Of a stretch of 18,110 bases of DNA, positions 1-7,628 are shown piece after piece. The notes under the pieces were generated by a model. It did no database searches. It was not told the DNA's origin and saw only the letters and a list, made by a program, of their open reading frames with translations. The position numbers and the translations under genes were made by a program. Position 1 is the first letter of the stretch; every line of letters starts with the position of its first letter. The DNA is from Candidatus Levybacteria bacterium RIFCSPLOWO2_01_FULL_39_10 (GTDB taxonomy: Bacteria; Patescibacteriota; Microgenomatia; Levybacterales; UBA12049). The DNA is taken from the NCBI GenBank assembly GCA_001782515.1, contig MFOV01000015.1, positions 32,175 through 50,284 of the forward strand, read 5' to 3'.

Positions 1-47
1 AGAATATACATCAAAATTCCCAAAAAATCAAGAGTCAACTTCAGATT

Positions 48-111
48 TTGACTCGCGACCCTGAGCAAAGTCGAAGATCCTGAGTTCAATCGAATGGATC
101 GAACGGGTCAA
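48..111. repeat. REP-like palindromic repeat remnant
   Basis: TTGAC and GTCAA close an imperfect inverted repeat. Inside are CTGAG, GTCGAAGA and TCGAA words. Similar words recur in the in-frame insertion inside rpsG at 17252-17314, so the two may belong to one repeat family. Without a genome-wide copy count this stays tentative. Confidence 0.4.
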
Positions 112-170
112 GGGTTATTTTATTGAATAAACAAAATTAATCAAGTAGTATTTAATTATAAGCCTAGATA

Positions 171-179
171 TGCTATACT
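171..179 (+). promoter_or_regulatory. Extended -10 promoter of the PP2C gene
   Basis: TGCTATACT matches the extended -10 form TGnTATAAT; the -35 region (about 151-156) is weak. The box ends 13 bases before the ATG at 193, so the predicted leader is only about 6 bases. There is no Shine-Dalgarno sequence. Confidence 0.65.
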
Positions 180-192
180 ATAGGGCTTAATT

Positions 193-2640
193 ATGTCGGG
201 GACAGAACAACAACCAAAACCAGATGCAGGACAGCCAAACCCTGAAACGATTTTAAATCCAAATTTCCGTGCAGTACACGGCAGACTTTATATTGCTGCA
301 ACAGATGATCATCTTGATACAATAGAGGTTGTTCTCGATCCTAAAAACAGAGACATTCCTTTTACTCTAAAACCACCTACAGAAAAATTTATATCTGAAC
401 CTCAGAGGTACAACAATGCAGTATGGGGTTTATCTAAGATGGAGAGAAAAGCAGCATGGGATAGTGTAATACAAGCACATGGATTTGAATATGCAATGGA
501 TGAATGGAGTGCACAAGTAAGAAGTTCTATTAACTTAACACAAATTCAAAGTCGAAAAGATTTGATAAAGCATTACACAGGAAAAGAGTCGGGACACTCC
601 CCAGAAGAAATTAGAACCACATTATACGATATATACTGCAATGGAACTTCGGATGTAACAGAATTTGTAATAGAAGCTTTAAAGATTCCAAACGTAAGTG
701 AAGAAGATGTTAAGTGGTTAGCAAAAAAATTATTTGGCAGTGACTCTGCAGAAGTAGTTACCAAGATTATGGAACTGGAAAAAAGCATTGAAAATACTGG
801 AGAATTAGCAACTTTTGAATTACTATTCGGAATTAGTGAGCAAGATAGAAAAGTTAAATTTAAAAGAATTAATGATCCATTGCCGGATGAAGTAGAATTA
901 TTAAGTAAATTAAAAGCTGGTTATGATCAGCTTTCTCCTGAGGAAAAAGCAAAAATAAAAGCTGCACAACCGCCTGAACCAGAACCGTATACTCCACCAG
1001 CCTTAAAGTATGGAATGAGAGTGATTGATGAGGGAACGGGAAAAGAATATACAATTGTTAATCTTTATAATCACCAGGAAAGATATGGATCTGGAAGTTC
1101 TGTGAATCAAGTCGTTCTAAAAAGCGATGAGGATTTCAAAGAACTTACCGAAAATGAATTCACAACAGAAGTCAGAAAAGGTAATTTTACATTGATCGAA
1201 GAAGAATTACTTAAACCCATTGAAATTGAGGTTGGTGGTAAAAAAATTATTTTGGAAGCAGGAGCAAGCAATATTCAGGCTAAAGGCGAGGATTCGTATT
1301 ATCTGAGCGTTGATCAAAAAGCTATTGCGGTATATGACGGAATGGGGGGTCCTGGGAATGGCGATGAGGCAAGTCAAATAGCAAGAGATTCTATAGCAAG
1401 CGCACTACAGCTATTACCAAGTAATCCTACAACAGAGGAGGTAGAACAAGCGTTAAAAGTGGGTTACAAAAATGCCAAGCAGGAAATTACAAAAAAAGAG
1501 ACAGAAGATGCTACAAAAAGAGGCATGGGAACAACTGCAAGCGTTGCTGTTTTGCATGAACAAGGTGGACAGCTCAATCTGACTATTCTACAGATGGGAG
1601 ACTCACGAACATATACAGTAGATAACAACAATAATTTTCGTCAGATCTCAGTAGATTACTCACTTGTTAATCGTGATCGTGCGCAAAACAAAATAACAGC
1701 CGAAGAAGCAACAAAAATAAACACCCAGCTTGATACTTTTACAGACGAGAATTCTTTTGATGATATAACTAAACCTTATTTCTATGATAGACACGTAATG
1801 GCTGCTGCTCTTGAAGCGCGTGGACCCGAGGAACCAACAATACTTACAAGAGTGGTAAGTCCAGACTTAAAGTATATTTTGATTACATCAGATGGTGTCC
1901 ATGACAACTTAACAACAGATGAAATGGCATCTATCTTTGCATCGAATCCAAATGCTGAGGAAGGAGCATATAATCTGGCATTGCTAGCAAGACATAGAGG
2001 AGAGGATTATGTTCATAGAAATGATAGATCAAAATCGGATGATATAACTGCTGTTGTTCTAAAGCTAAATTCCGAAACAGGCGCAGAACCAGAAGGGACT
2101 GAGCCAACCGGCGCACCAGTTGGAGCTGGTGACGAAACCCCGGAACCTGAAGCCGCAGAGCCGGAAGTTATAAAAGTGAAAGAGGTTGATTTAAAAGAAT
2201 CTGAGAATTTTATTGAAGATTTTAAAAGTGTTTTATCGGGTGAAACTGAAGAATATAGTAAGAAAGAGCTTATTATCAGTCCGCGTCAGTTTGTAGATGA
2301 GTTTATTGGAACAGCCGCAAAAATATCAATAAAAAAGGGGACAGGGGAAATAATTATTAATCCTAAAAGACCTACTGTTATCCGAATAAAGGGGCTGGAG
2401 CTGGAATCTGGTGTTTTATTAGATCTTACAATTGTAAACAGGGGCAAAAGTGTCAGAGTAAAACGCAATAAAACTCGCGGACCAGAAGTTAAATTGCCAA
2501 AAGGACGACTTCCAGATTATGAAATACTTGATTTTAATATGAACATTAAAAAATTCCTTAATGCTTTAAGTGAGGCTTGGAAATCGGATAGGGTTCATGT
2601 TGCCGATGGAAATATTGAATTGGATTTCAATCTAAAATAA
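193..2640 (+). CDS. PP2C-type protein phosphatase with large flanking domains
   Basis: This 815-residue protein contains a complete PP2C (PPM) serine/threonine phosphatase core at about 343-625. Visible motifs are GED near 365-367, DGMGG 382-386, GTTA 446-449, GDSR 469-472, SDG 566-568 and DDIT 616-619; their acidic residues bind the catalytic Mn/Mg pair in this family. The first ~260 residues are a mainly helical unrecognised region. Residues ~270-340 look like a small beta-rich domain. A Pro/Glu-rich linker (~626-660) leads to an unrecognised C-terminal domain (~665-815). No signal peptide or membrane segment is seen, so it is likely cytoplasmic. It is the only gene here on its promoter and ends 19 bases from the converging 111-residue gene. 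A partner kinase is not evident. The phosphatase call is secure; targets are unknown. Confidence 0.9.
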   Translation: MSGTEQQPKPDAGQPNPETILNPNFRAVHGRLYIAATDDHLDTIEVVLDPKNRDIPFTLKPPTEKFISEPQRYNNAVWGLSKMERKAAWDSVIQAHGFEYAMDEWSAQVRSSINLTQIQSRKDLIKHYTGKESGHSPEEIRTTLYDIYCNGTSDVTEFVIEALKIPNVSEEDVKWLAKKLFGSDSAEVVTKIMELEKSIENTGELATFELLFGISEQDRKVKFKRINDPLPDEVELLSKLKAGYDQLSPEEKAKIKAAQPPEPEPYTPPALKYGMRVIDEGTGKEYTIVNLYNHQERYGSGSSVNQVVLKSDEDFKELTENEFTTEVRKGNFTLIEEELLKPIEIEVGGKKIILEAGASNIQAKGEDSYYLSVDQKAIAVYDGMGGPGNGDEASQIARDSIASALQLLPSNPTTEEVEQALKVGYKNAKQEITKKETEDATKRGMGTTASVAVLHEQGGQLNLTILQMGDSRTYTVDNNNNFRQISVDYSLVNRDRAQNKITAEEATKINTQLDTFTDENSFDDITKPYFYDRHVMAAALEARGPEEPTILTRVVSPDLKYILITSDGVHDNLTTDEMASIFASNPNAEEGAYNLALLARHRGEDYVHRNDRSKSDDITAVVLKLNSETGAEPEGTEPTGAPVGAGDETPEPEAAEPEVIKVKEVDLKESENFIEDFKSVLSGETEEYSKKELIISPRQFVDEFIGTAAKISIKKGTGEIIINPKRPTVIRIKGLELESGVLLDLTIVNRGKSVRVKRNKTRGPEVKLPKGRLPDYEILDFNMNIKKFLNALSEAWKSDRVHVADGNIELDFNLK

Positions 2641-2659
2641 TTTTTAAGTTTTTACTATC

Positions 2660-2995
2660 CTATCTAAACATATCACCAACAAATAATACTTTCCCTTTCG
2701 TTTTTGATTCTGATGGTCGTATAGAATCTTTTCTATGAAACCTAATCCTAGGAATTGGAATCTGTACTGATAGCTTTAAAAACCTTCTTGGACTTAGTTC
2801 ATGACTAGAAGGAAGGTTGTATGGATCAAATGTTGTAGTTCCTTTTGAAACTTGTTCGATTTTTTTTAAATTATCGCGGTTCCCCAACACTCTTTTTGCT
2901 ACTTCCGCAGGTGTTTCTTCACGAATCACTTGTGGAAGATTACTACGAATAACTGTTTTTGCAATCCAAATCCCAAACTCGATCTCTTGCCTCAT
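2660..2995 (-). CDS. Small hypothetical protein, possibly LysM-like
   Basis: This 111-residue protein starts one base after the stop of the MazG-like gene (TAA-T-ATG), so the two are probably translated by coupling. The stretch TPAEVAKRVLGNRDNLKKI followed by a Leu/Ile-Pro segment near residues 75-85 loosely recalls a LysM fold (helix pair, then strand). The key spacing is not clean and no signal peptide is visible. The C-terminus is basic (RIRFHRKDSIRPSESKTKGK). I do not recognise the family with certainty. That it is real rests on tight operon spacing and normal codon use. It converges on the PP2C gene. Confidence 0.6.
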   Translation of the reverse strand: MRQEIEFGIWIAKTVIRSNLPQVIREETPAEVAKRVLGNRDNLKKIEQVSKGTTTFDPYNLPSSHELSPRRFLKLSVQIPIPRIRFHRKDSIRPSESKTKGKVLFVGDMFR

Positions 2996-2996
2996 A

Positions 2997-3326
2997 TTAT
3001 TTTTTTGGATTTAGTTTTCTTCTTTCAATTTTCCTTAAAGAATACATAATTGAATCATGAAGGTTTATGTGTTTAATTCTTGCAAGCCTCATGATGGATA
3101 ATAATATGTCTCCCAGCTCCTGCTTGTATGTTTCATCAGCCTGCGCCGCAAGATTGCTTGGCTTTCTGCCATGCTCTGCAAGGTAGGCTCTTGACATCTC
3201 CCCAACCTCCTCAACAAGCGATAAAATGAGGATCGAACCGAATTCTTTTGAATCCCTTGCTCCTTTATCTATATCATCCAAATATTTAAAATAGTATCCA
3301 AAAGGCGCAATTTTCCTTTTTGCCAT
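2997..3326 (-). CDS. MazG-like nucleotide pyrophosphohydrolase
   Basis: This 109-residue all-helical protein carries the MazG-type metal-binding signature: EEVGEM (EExxE), then ELGDILL (ExxD) about 35 residues later. Such proteins hydrolyse nucleoside triphosphates to monophosphates and pyrophosphate, often as house-cleaning enzymes; the substrate here is unknown. I chose the ATG at 3326 (MAKRK). The frame stays open to 3476, but that extension would encode an implausible Phe-rich N-terminus running through the divergent promoter. The ATG at 3335 lies inside the -10 box. A -10 box ends 7 bases before 3326, predicting a leaderless mRNA. First gene of a two-gene operon. Confidence 0.8.
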   Translation of the reverse strand: MAKRKIAPFGYYFKYLDDIDKGARDSKEFGSILILSLVEEVGEMSRAYLAEHGRKPSNLAAQADETYKQELGDILLSIMRLARIKHINLHDSIMYSLRKIERRKLNPKK

Positions 3327-3333
3327 AGAAAGC

Positions 3334-3342
3334 ATTATAGCA
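3334..3342 (-). promoter_or_regulatory. Extended -10 promoter of the MazG-like operon
   Basis: On the minus strand this reads TGCTATAAT, a perfect extended -10 element, ending 7 bases before the ATG at 3326. No good -35 is visible. It sits back to back with the promoter of the kinase gene. Confidence 0.75.
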
Positions 3343-3344
3343 GA

Positions 3345-3353
3345 TGATATAAT
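3345..3353 (+). promoter_or_regulatory. Extended -10 promoter of the kinase pair
   Basis: TGATATAAT is a perfect extended -10 element ending 6 bases before the GTG start at 3360. This spacing supports that GTG as the start and predicts a leaderless mRNA. Confidence 0.75.
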
Positions 3354-3359
3354 CCATTT

Positions 3360-4295
3360 GTGGTCAAAAGAAGATTTCCAAAACCAAGAAAAAAAGAAAT
3401 AAATCAGGAAGAAATAAAACTTTTTTTTAAAACAATTGATTTTGAACCAAATAAAATTTTTCAGGAATGGAGACATCTTCTAGCATTTGGAAAATATCAA
3501 GGAAAAGCATCTGTTTTTAAATTGGCCTCCACCCAAAAAACATCAAAATACACTCAAAATGAATATAAGTGGAATGATGCTGTCTGTAGTGTTCCAGAAT
3601 ATGAACACCCGAATTTTATAGTTCCTGCAAACTATTCAAAAGGGAATTACGGAAAGCTATTTTATTTTATCGAACAATTTTTTGAAGGAGGCAGCCTGAT
3701 TAATAGAAATTCAAATGATTTATCAAAGATTTCTCCAAAAATCGAACAAATTGCAAAGGCAGTTTCAGAAATTATAAAATTACCAATACATAAAAACTCA
3801 GAATTTGCAAAATCAAAATCAAACAATAAAAAATCTATTGGTGAAAGGCTTTTAAATTCCACATTGGAGTGGGCGTCTCAAGTCCCAATCAATCTTGATA
3901 ACTTTTTGAATATTATTGATAAGAATAAAAATAATCTTCGGACAGGCATTGCTCATGGTGATTTTGTGCCCCGTCAGCTTTTTGATGTTAACGGAAAAAT
4001 AGGAGTAATTGACGGTGAACACGCAGGATATAAAGGTCCTCTTTACTATGATGCTGCCTGGTTTTATCTAAGACTAAGGATAGATCATAACGGAAGGGAT
4101 TTAGCAAAACAATTTCTTATAGATTTTAAAAACTTATTATCAAGGGAGGATCAGGAAACTTTCTGGGAAGAGCTAAAACCTGTTCTTATCCAGCGCTATA
4201 TCGGAGAACTTTGGGGAAGCAAAAATAATCCAAAAGTGTTGGGGGAAAGAAGTATAATAGGAAAAGCTATTCTTGGTGATAAAATTGTTTCATGA
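3360..4295 (+). CDS. APH-like (aminoglycoside phosphotransferase fold) kinase
   Basis: This 311-residue protein has features of the APH/choline-kinase superfamily. The catalytic-loop motif AHGDFVPRQL is a Brenner-type HxDxxxxN/Q. It is followed by IGVIDGEHAG, whose Asp is the metal-binding DFG equivalent, and then GPLYYDAAWF. An N-lobe segment (VFKL, then NEYKW) fits the ATP-anchoring Lys/Glu pair. The substrate is unknown; family members phosphorylate sugars, antibiotics, choline or other small molecules. The start is GTG, chosen because a perfect extended -10 box ends 6 bases upstream. The stop overlaps the next start (ATGA), so the two genes are translationally coupled. No membrane segment. 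Fold confidence is good; resistance to any drug should not be inferred. Confidence 0.75.
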   Translation: MVKRRFPKPRKKEINQEEIKLFFKTIDFEPNKIFQEWRHLLAFGKYQGKASVFKLASTQKTSKYTQNEYKWNDAVCSVPEYEHPNFIVPANYSKGNYGKLFYFIEQFFEGGSLINRNSNDLSKISPKIEQIAKAVSEIIKLPIHKNSEFAKSKSNNKKSIGERLLNSTLEWASQVPINLDNFLNIIDKNKNNLRTGIAHGDFVPRQLFDVNGKIGVIDGEHAGYKGPLYYDAAWFYLRLRIDHNGRDLAKQFLIDFKNLLSREDQETFWEELKPVLIQRYIGELWGSKNNPKVLGERSIIGKAILGDKIVS

Positions 4296-5311
4296 AAATA
4301 AAACCAAGACAAAATGAAATCTCCCAAAGTTTTTTAAAAGGTTCGGATCTGAATCTTCGAGAGCAAGAAGTTTTAAAAGACGCAGCAATTCGAACAGGTT
4401 TTAAGCCTCAAAAACTTCTTAGCCGCTCTTCGTGGTGGACTTCAAAACAAATAGGAGCTTTTCACTATTTGGGAAAATATAAAAACAAAAATGCAATTAT
4501 GAAAATCCAGGGAGTGAAACCTGAAATATCTGAAATTTATATGATCCAATCTTTTAAGAAAGCTAACAAAAGCAAAATTATTCGCCCCCCATATCTATAT
4601 ACATATCTTAAATGGGATGATAAAAAAAGATATGAAGCATTAGTTTTGGAGGATACTGGAAATACAACTGTTATAAATTCTCCAACAAATCAGAAAGAGG
4701 TTGATGAATTTTACAATCTCTATTATGAGTATAGGAAGAATTGTCTAAGTGACCCTTGGATTGAAAAGCCGGACGAGGGAATAAGCGAAATGATAAAAAC
4801 AAGTTTTGAAAATTGGAAGATAGCATCTTATAAGCTTTATCCAAAACATTCGCTGAGAGAAGAAGACGATCAAAAACTAATAGATAAGGCTGTTGAGGTT
4901 TTGATTAAAAATTATCAAAATGTTGAACTTGAATTTATGCACGGACATTTCTCGGCAACAGATCTTTATAAAGTGGGGGGCGATATAGTTTTATTATCAA
5001 ATCTTTATTGGTCATACAGAAATCCATTTCGTGACGGAATTTTTGCATATCACTGGTTTTCTTACGGACTTTCTGATTTACCAAACATTATGCCTACTCA
5101 AATTGATGAACAAAGACGGTTATGGCTGGAAAAAATTAATATGCTTCCAAAAAACGGATATGAGAGAAAGCTTTTAAAACTCGCGCTTCTTGAACGGGCT
5201 ACGGCAGGACTTAATTTGGATGCATTAAGCATAGACCCACAACTTAAAGCTTCAAAATACTTAGTCTCTACAGCCCGAAGAGACGTAGAAGAATTAATTC
5301 AATCAATTTGA
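4292..5311 (+). CDS. APH-like pseudokinase, paralogue of the upstream kinase
   Basis: This 339-residue protein aligns with its upstream neighbour at the key landmarks but has lost them. The catalytic HGD of the neighbour reads HGH here (MHGHFSATDL), and the metal-binding VIDGE reads VLLSN. An N-lobe Lys (AIMKI) is kept, so nucleotide binding is possible while phosphotransfer looks unlikely. The gene overlaps the kinase gene by four bases, which keeps the two in stoichiometric production. By analogy with kinase/pseudokinase pairs it may be a regulatory or scaffolding partner; that role is inference. It ends 31 bases before the next start and its terminal bases overlap the next promoter's -35 box. 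No Shine-Dalgarno is present; initiation is by coupling. Confidence 0.65.
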   Translation: MKIKPRQNEISQSFLKGSDLNLREQEVLKDAAIRTGFKPQKLLSRSSWWTSKQIGAFHYLGKYKNKNAIMKIQGVKPEISEIYMIQSFKKANKSKIIRPPYLYTYLKWDDKKRYEALVLEDTGNTTVINSPTNQKEVDEFYNLYYEYRKNCLSDPWIEKPDEGISEMIKTSFENWKIASYKLYPKHSLREEDDQKLIDKAVEVLIKNYQNVELEFMHGHFSATDLYKVGGDIVLLSNLYWSYRNPFRDGIFAYHWFSYGLSDLPNIMPTQIDEQRRLWLEKINMLPKNGYERKLLKLALLERATAGLNLDALSIDPQLKASKYLVSTARRDVEELIQSI

Positions 5312-5336
5312 TTTATAATAATTAGTTTGGTACGAT
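5308..5336 (+). promoter_or_regulatory. Promoter of the first receiver gene
   Basis: TTGATT (5308-5313), a 17-base spacer, and TACGAT (5331-5336) preceded by TGG make a good extended -10 promoter. The -10 ends 6 bases before the ATG at 5343, predicting a leaderless mRNA. The -35 overlaps the last codons of the pseudokinase gene. Confidence 0.8.
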
Positions 5337-5342
5337 TTGTGA

Positions 5343-5822
5343 ATGAATGAGACGCGAGTATTAATAGTTGAAGATGAAGAATATCTTAGAGATATTTATT
5401 ATGAAATACTATCTGAGGAGGGCTTCTATGTTGAAACTGCACAGGAGGGAAATGAGGGACTTTTGAAAGTAAGACAAGGCGGCTGGGACCTAATTCTAAT
5501 GGATGTAATCTTGCCCAATATTGACGGGATTGAGATTATTAGACGCGTTAAAACAAATGAACCTCCCGAAAAACCTAATAAAAAAATAATATTCCTGACA
5601 AATTTGGATAAAGACAAGGAAATGGGCCAAGCTTTGTCCTTAGGAGATGGATATATTATTAAAAGCCAGATTACTCCTGATGTTCTGATGGGGAAAATAA
5701 GGACATATTTATCAGCACCGGGTCAAACAACTCAATCTCCCCAAACACCCCTTCAAAATCAGAGTCAAACAAAACCCAATCTTCCTCAAAAACCGGAAAA
5801 CTCCCAAGAACCACTAAATTGA
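5343..5822 (+). CDS. Stand-alone receiver-domain response regulator with Pro/Gln-rich tail
   Basis: Residues 1-122 form a complete REC domain: acidic triad E10-D11-E12, phospho-acceptor D54 in LILMDVILP, T86 (FLTN) and K107 (YIIK). No DNA-binding or enzymatic output domain follows. Residues ~123-159 are a Pro/Gln/Asn-rich, probably disordered tail. A single-domain receiver usually acts by binding a partner protein or relaying phosphate. It lies directly before a close paralogue with its own promoter, and both converge on a histidine kinase gene, the likely phosphodonor (inferred from proximity). Confidence 0.9.
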   Translation: MNETRVLIVEDEEYLRDIYYEILSEEGFYVETAQEGNEGLLKVRQGGWDLILMDVILPNIDGIEIIRRVKTNEPPEKPNKKIIFLTNLDKDKEMGQALSLGDGYIIKSQITPDVLMGKIRTYLSAPGQTTQSPQTPLQNQSQTKPNLPQKPENSQEPLN

Positions 5823-5847
5823 CTTATTACTCTTGCAGAGTTAAGAT
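5819..5847 (+). promoter_or_regulatory. Promoter of the second receiver gene
   Basis: TTGACT (5819-5824) overlaps the TGA stop of the preceding gene. A 17-base spacer and TAAGAT (5842-5847) follow. The -10 ends 6 bases before the ATG at 5854, so this gene appears to have its own leaderless transcript rather than depending on the upstream one. Confidence 0.8.
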
Positions 5848-5853
5848 TTAGGT

Positions 5854-6240
5854 ATGAATCCCAAGAAGATATTAGTTGTTGAGGATGAGAATTATCTTTG
5901 TGATCTATACAAAGAAATATTAGAAGATCAAGGTTATATTGTTGAAGTTGCCAAGGACGGAAATGAAGGAATGTTGAAGATGAAAAAGGGTGGCTGGGAC
6001 TTGGTGCTTTTGGACATTATTCTTCCGGGAATGGACGGAATAGAAATTATGCGTGTACTTAAGGCGAATCCGCCTCTTGCTCCCAATAATAAAGTTGTTT
6101 TTCTGACAAATCTAGATAAAGATAAGGAGATGGATGAGGCGCAAAAATTAGGAGATGGATATATTATAAAAAGCACGGTTACCCCTAAAAGTCTTGTTGA
6201 TAAAATACATGAATATCTTGGCAATCAAGCAAAAAATTGA
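5854..6240 (+). CDS. Stand-alone receiver-domain response regulator
   Basis: This 128-residue protein is essentially only a REC domain, with E10-D11-E12, phospho-acceptor D54 (LVLLDIILP), T85 and K106. It is a clear paralogue of the preceding protein: the GNEG, KxGGWDL, FLTNLDKDKEM and GDGYIIKS segments are shared. It lacks the disordered tail. Like its neighbour it has no output domain, so signalling must go through a partner. It ends two bases from the stop codon of the oppositely oriented histidine kinase, and the two mRNAs probably overlap at their 3' ends. Confidence 0.9.
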   Translation: MNPKKILVVEDENYLCDLYKEILEDQGYIVEVAKDGNEGMLKMKKGGWDLVLLDIILPGMDGIEIMRVLKANPPLAPNNKVVFLTNLDKDKEMDEAQKLGDGYIIKSTVTPKSLVDKIHEYLGNQAKN

Positions 6241-6242
6241 TA

Positions 6243-7583
6243 TTAAGAATTTGCCAAAGGAAGAGTAAAACTAAAAACTGACCCTTTGTTTGGTCCTGAG
6301 GACTCCGCCCAGATTTTACCATTCATAAGCTCTATCAGTGATTTTGATAAATAAAGTCCAAGTCCCGTTGACTGAGCCTCCTGCTTGTGAAGATAATTCC
6401 CGCCGGTTGTTGAAAATTTCTGAAAAAGCCTCTGCATTTCCATATTCGTCATTCCTTTTCCGTTATCAGCGACTTGTATTAATACGTGATCTTTGTCCGG
6501 AATAAGTCTTACTGCAATTGTTCCGCCAGTTGGAGTAAATTTCATGGAATTTCCAACAAGGTTAATTAAAACCTGCTCTACTCTTTCAGGATCAGCCATA
6601 ATACGCGGCACATTTCCCGGATTTGAAAAAGCAAGATTTAGTCCTAATTGTTTAGCCCGCGGCACAAGCTCGTTTACTAGTTGGGCAAGTAAAACATCAG
6701 TTTGGATATTTTTAATCTCAAGCTTAAGCCTTCCCGACTCAATTCTTGAAACATTTAACATATCATTTACCAAATTTATAAGCCGCTCTGTTGATTCATA
6801 AGCCCTCTCAATATACATTTTCTCTTTGTCTGTTAACTGGTCTCTTTTCTTGCTTAAAAACAGCCAGAGATAGGATTTAATTATTGTCATAGGAGTTCTC
6901 AGCTCATGCGATGCCAAAGACACAAATTCATCTTTAAGTCTATCCAGCTGCTTTAGTCTAAAGTTAGCAAATTGAAGATCTTTTGAGGTTTTCTCAAGTC
7001 TTGAATAAAGTGTAGCGTTTTGTACTGCAAGACCAACTACGTCTGTAAATCCTTTAATAAGATCCATCTCGTCCTCACTTACTTTATCAGCCTCCTTAAT
7101 CATACTGAAAATGATGATTCCGATTGCCTTATTTTTTGAAATAACAGGAAACACCATGCTGTTTTTAATTCCAACTGCATTTTGTACCGCAACTGCTTCC
7201 TCGGGTCTATATGGAGGACATAACATTTGTCTCCAGTCATTAGTTGTATAGTTCCTATTCTCTAGTACTGCTTTAACGGAAATATTATTGGTTGCTGATA
7301 GGGGAATATCAATTTCGTGAAATGGAATTGGAGTAACTTTGAGGGCTTTTTCAGCTTCCGGAGTTTTTGAAATTGAGATTCTTTTTAATTTTTGACTCTT
7401 TTCATCAATCAGTGCTAAAACAACAATTCTATAACCAAGGTTTAAATAACCAAGCTCTAAAAGAACACTATCAACAATCTTTTGAACAACTGTGTTGAAA
7501 TCAAGACTTTCAAGAATTATTTTTTCAAGCCGCCACAGAGCTTGGATAGTCTGTTTTGTCTGGGGAGTTGTATTGTAGTCCAT
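6243..7583 (-). CDS. Soluble GAF-domain histidine kinase
   Basis: This protein has a GAF-like sensor (about residues 15-195), a short coiled coil, a HisKA dimerisation domain with the phospho-accepting His in SLASHELRTPMT (~226), and a HATPase_c domain. The latter shows the N-box (INLVGNSMKFTP), G1 (VADNGKGM), F-box (LFQKFSTTG) and G2 (STGLGLYLSK). There is no transmembrane helix or signal peptide, so it senses a cytoplasmic ligand or partner. The frame also offers TTG at 7586, but I prefer ATG at 7583: a TACAAT box ends 8 bases upstream and no Shine-Dalgarno exists. It converges on two single-domain receivers, its probable phosphate acceptors. Confidence 0.92.
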   Translation of the reverse strand: MDYNTTPQTKQTIQALWRLEKIILESLDFNTVVQKIVDSVLLELGYLNLGYRIVVLALIDEKSQKLKRISISKTPEAEKALKVTPIPFHEIDIPLSATNNISVKAVLENRNYTTNDWRQMLCPPYRPEEAVAVQNAVGIKNSMVFPVISKNKAIGIIIFSMIKEADKVSEDEMDLIKGFTDVVGLAVQNATLYSRLEKTSKDLQFANFRLKQLDRLKDEFVSLASHELRTPMTIIKSYLWLFLSKKRDQLTDKEKMYIERAYESTERLINLVNDMLNVSRIESGRLKLEIKNIQTDVLLAQLVNELVPRAKQLGLNLAFSNPGNVPRIMADPERVEQVLINLVGNSMKFTPTGGTIAVRLIPDKDHVLIQVADNGKGMTNMEMQRLFQKFSTTGGNYLHKQEAQSTGLGLYLSKSLIELMNGKIWAESSGPNKGSVFSFTLPLANS

Positions 7584-7591
7584 CAAAACTT

Positions 7592-7597
7592 ATTGTA
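7592..7597 (-). promoter_or_regulatory. -10 box of the histidine kinase gene
   Basis: The minus strand reads TACAAT, ending 8 bases before the ATG at 7583. The -35 region is weak. The spacing predicts a leaderless transcript. Confidence 0.55.
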
Positions 7598-7628
7598 CTA
7601 CACTAATTTTTATAATGCCTGATGAGGC

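Larger units (their letters stand above)
1..192. other. Non-coding leader region with repeat remnant
   Basis: No convincing gene lies here. Positions 48-111 hold words such as CCTGAGCAAAGTCGAAGATC and are bounded by TTGAC (48-52) and GTCAA (107-111). An inner GATCC/GGATC inverted pair sits at 76-80 and 96-100. This resembles the dispersed palindromic repeats common in environmental bacterial genomes, which is an inference from wording only. The last 20 bases carry the promoter of the following gene. Confidence 0.5.

Noticed and set aside
3327..3476. N-terminal extension of the MazG-like protein with a Phe-rich, membrane-like segment
   Set aside because: It overlaps the coding start of the divergent kinase and both promoters; the -10 box fits the ATG at 3326.
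3360..4295. Aminoglycoside resistance gene
   Set aside because: Only the APH-type fold motifs are visible; this superfamily phosphorylates many small molecules, and no resistance-specific motif can be claimed.
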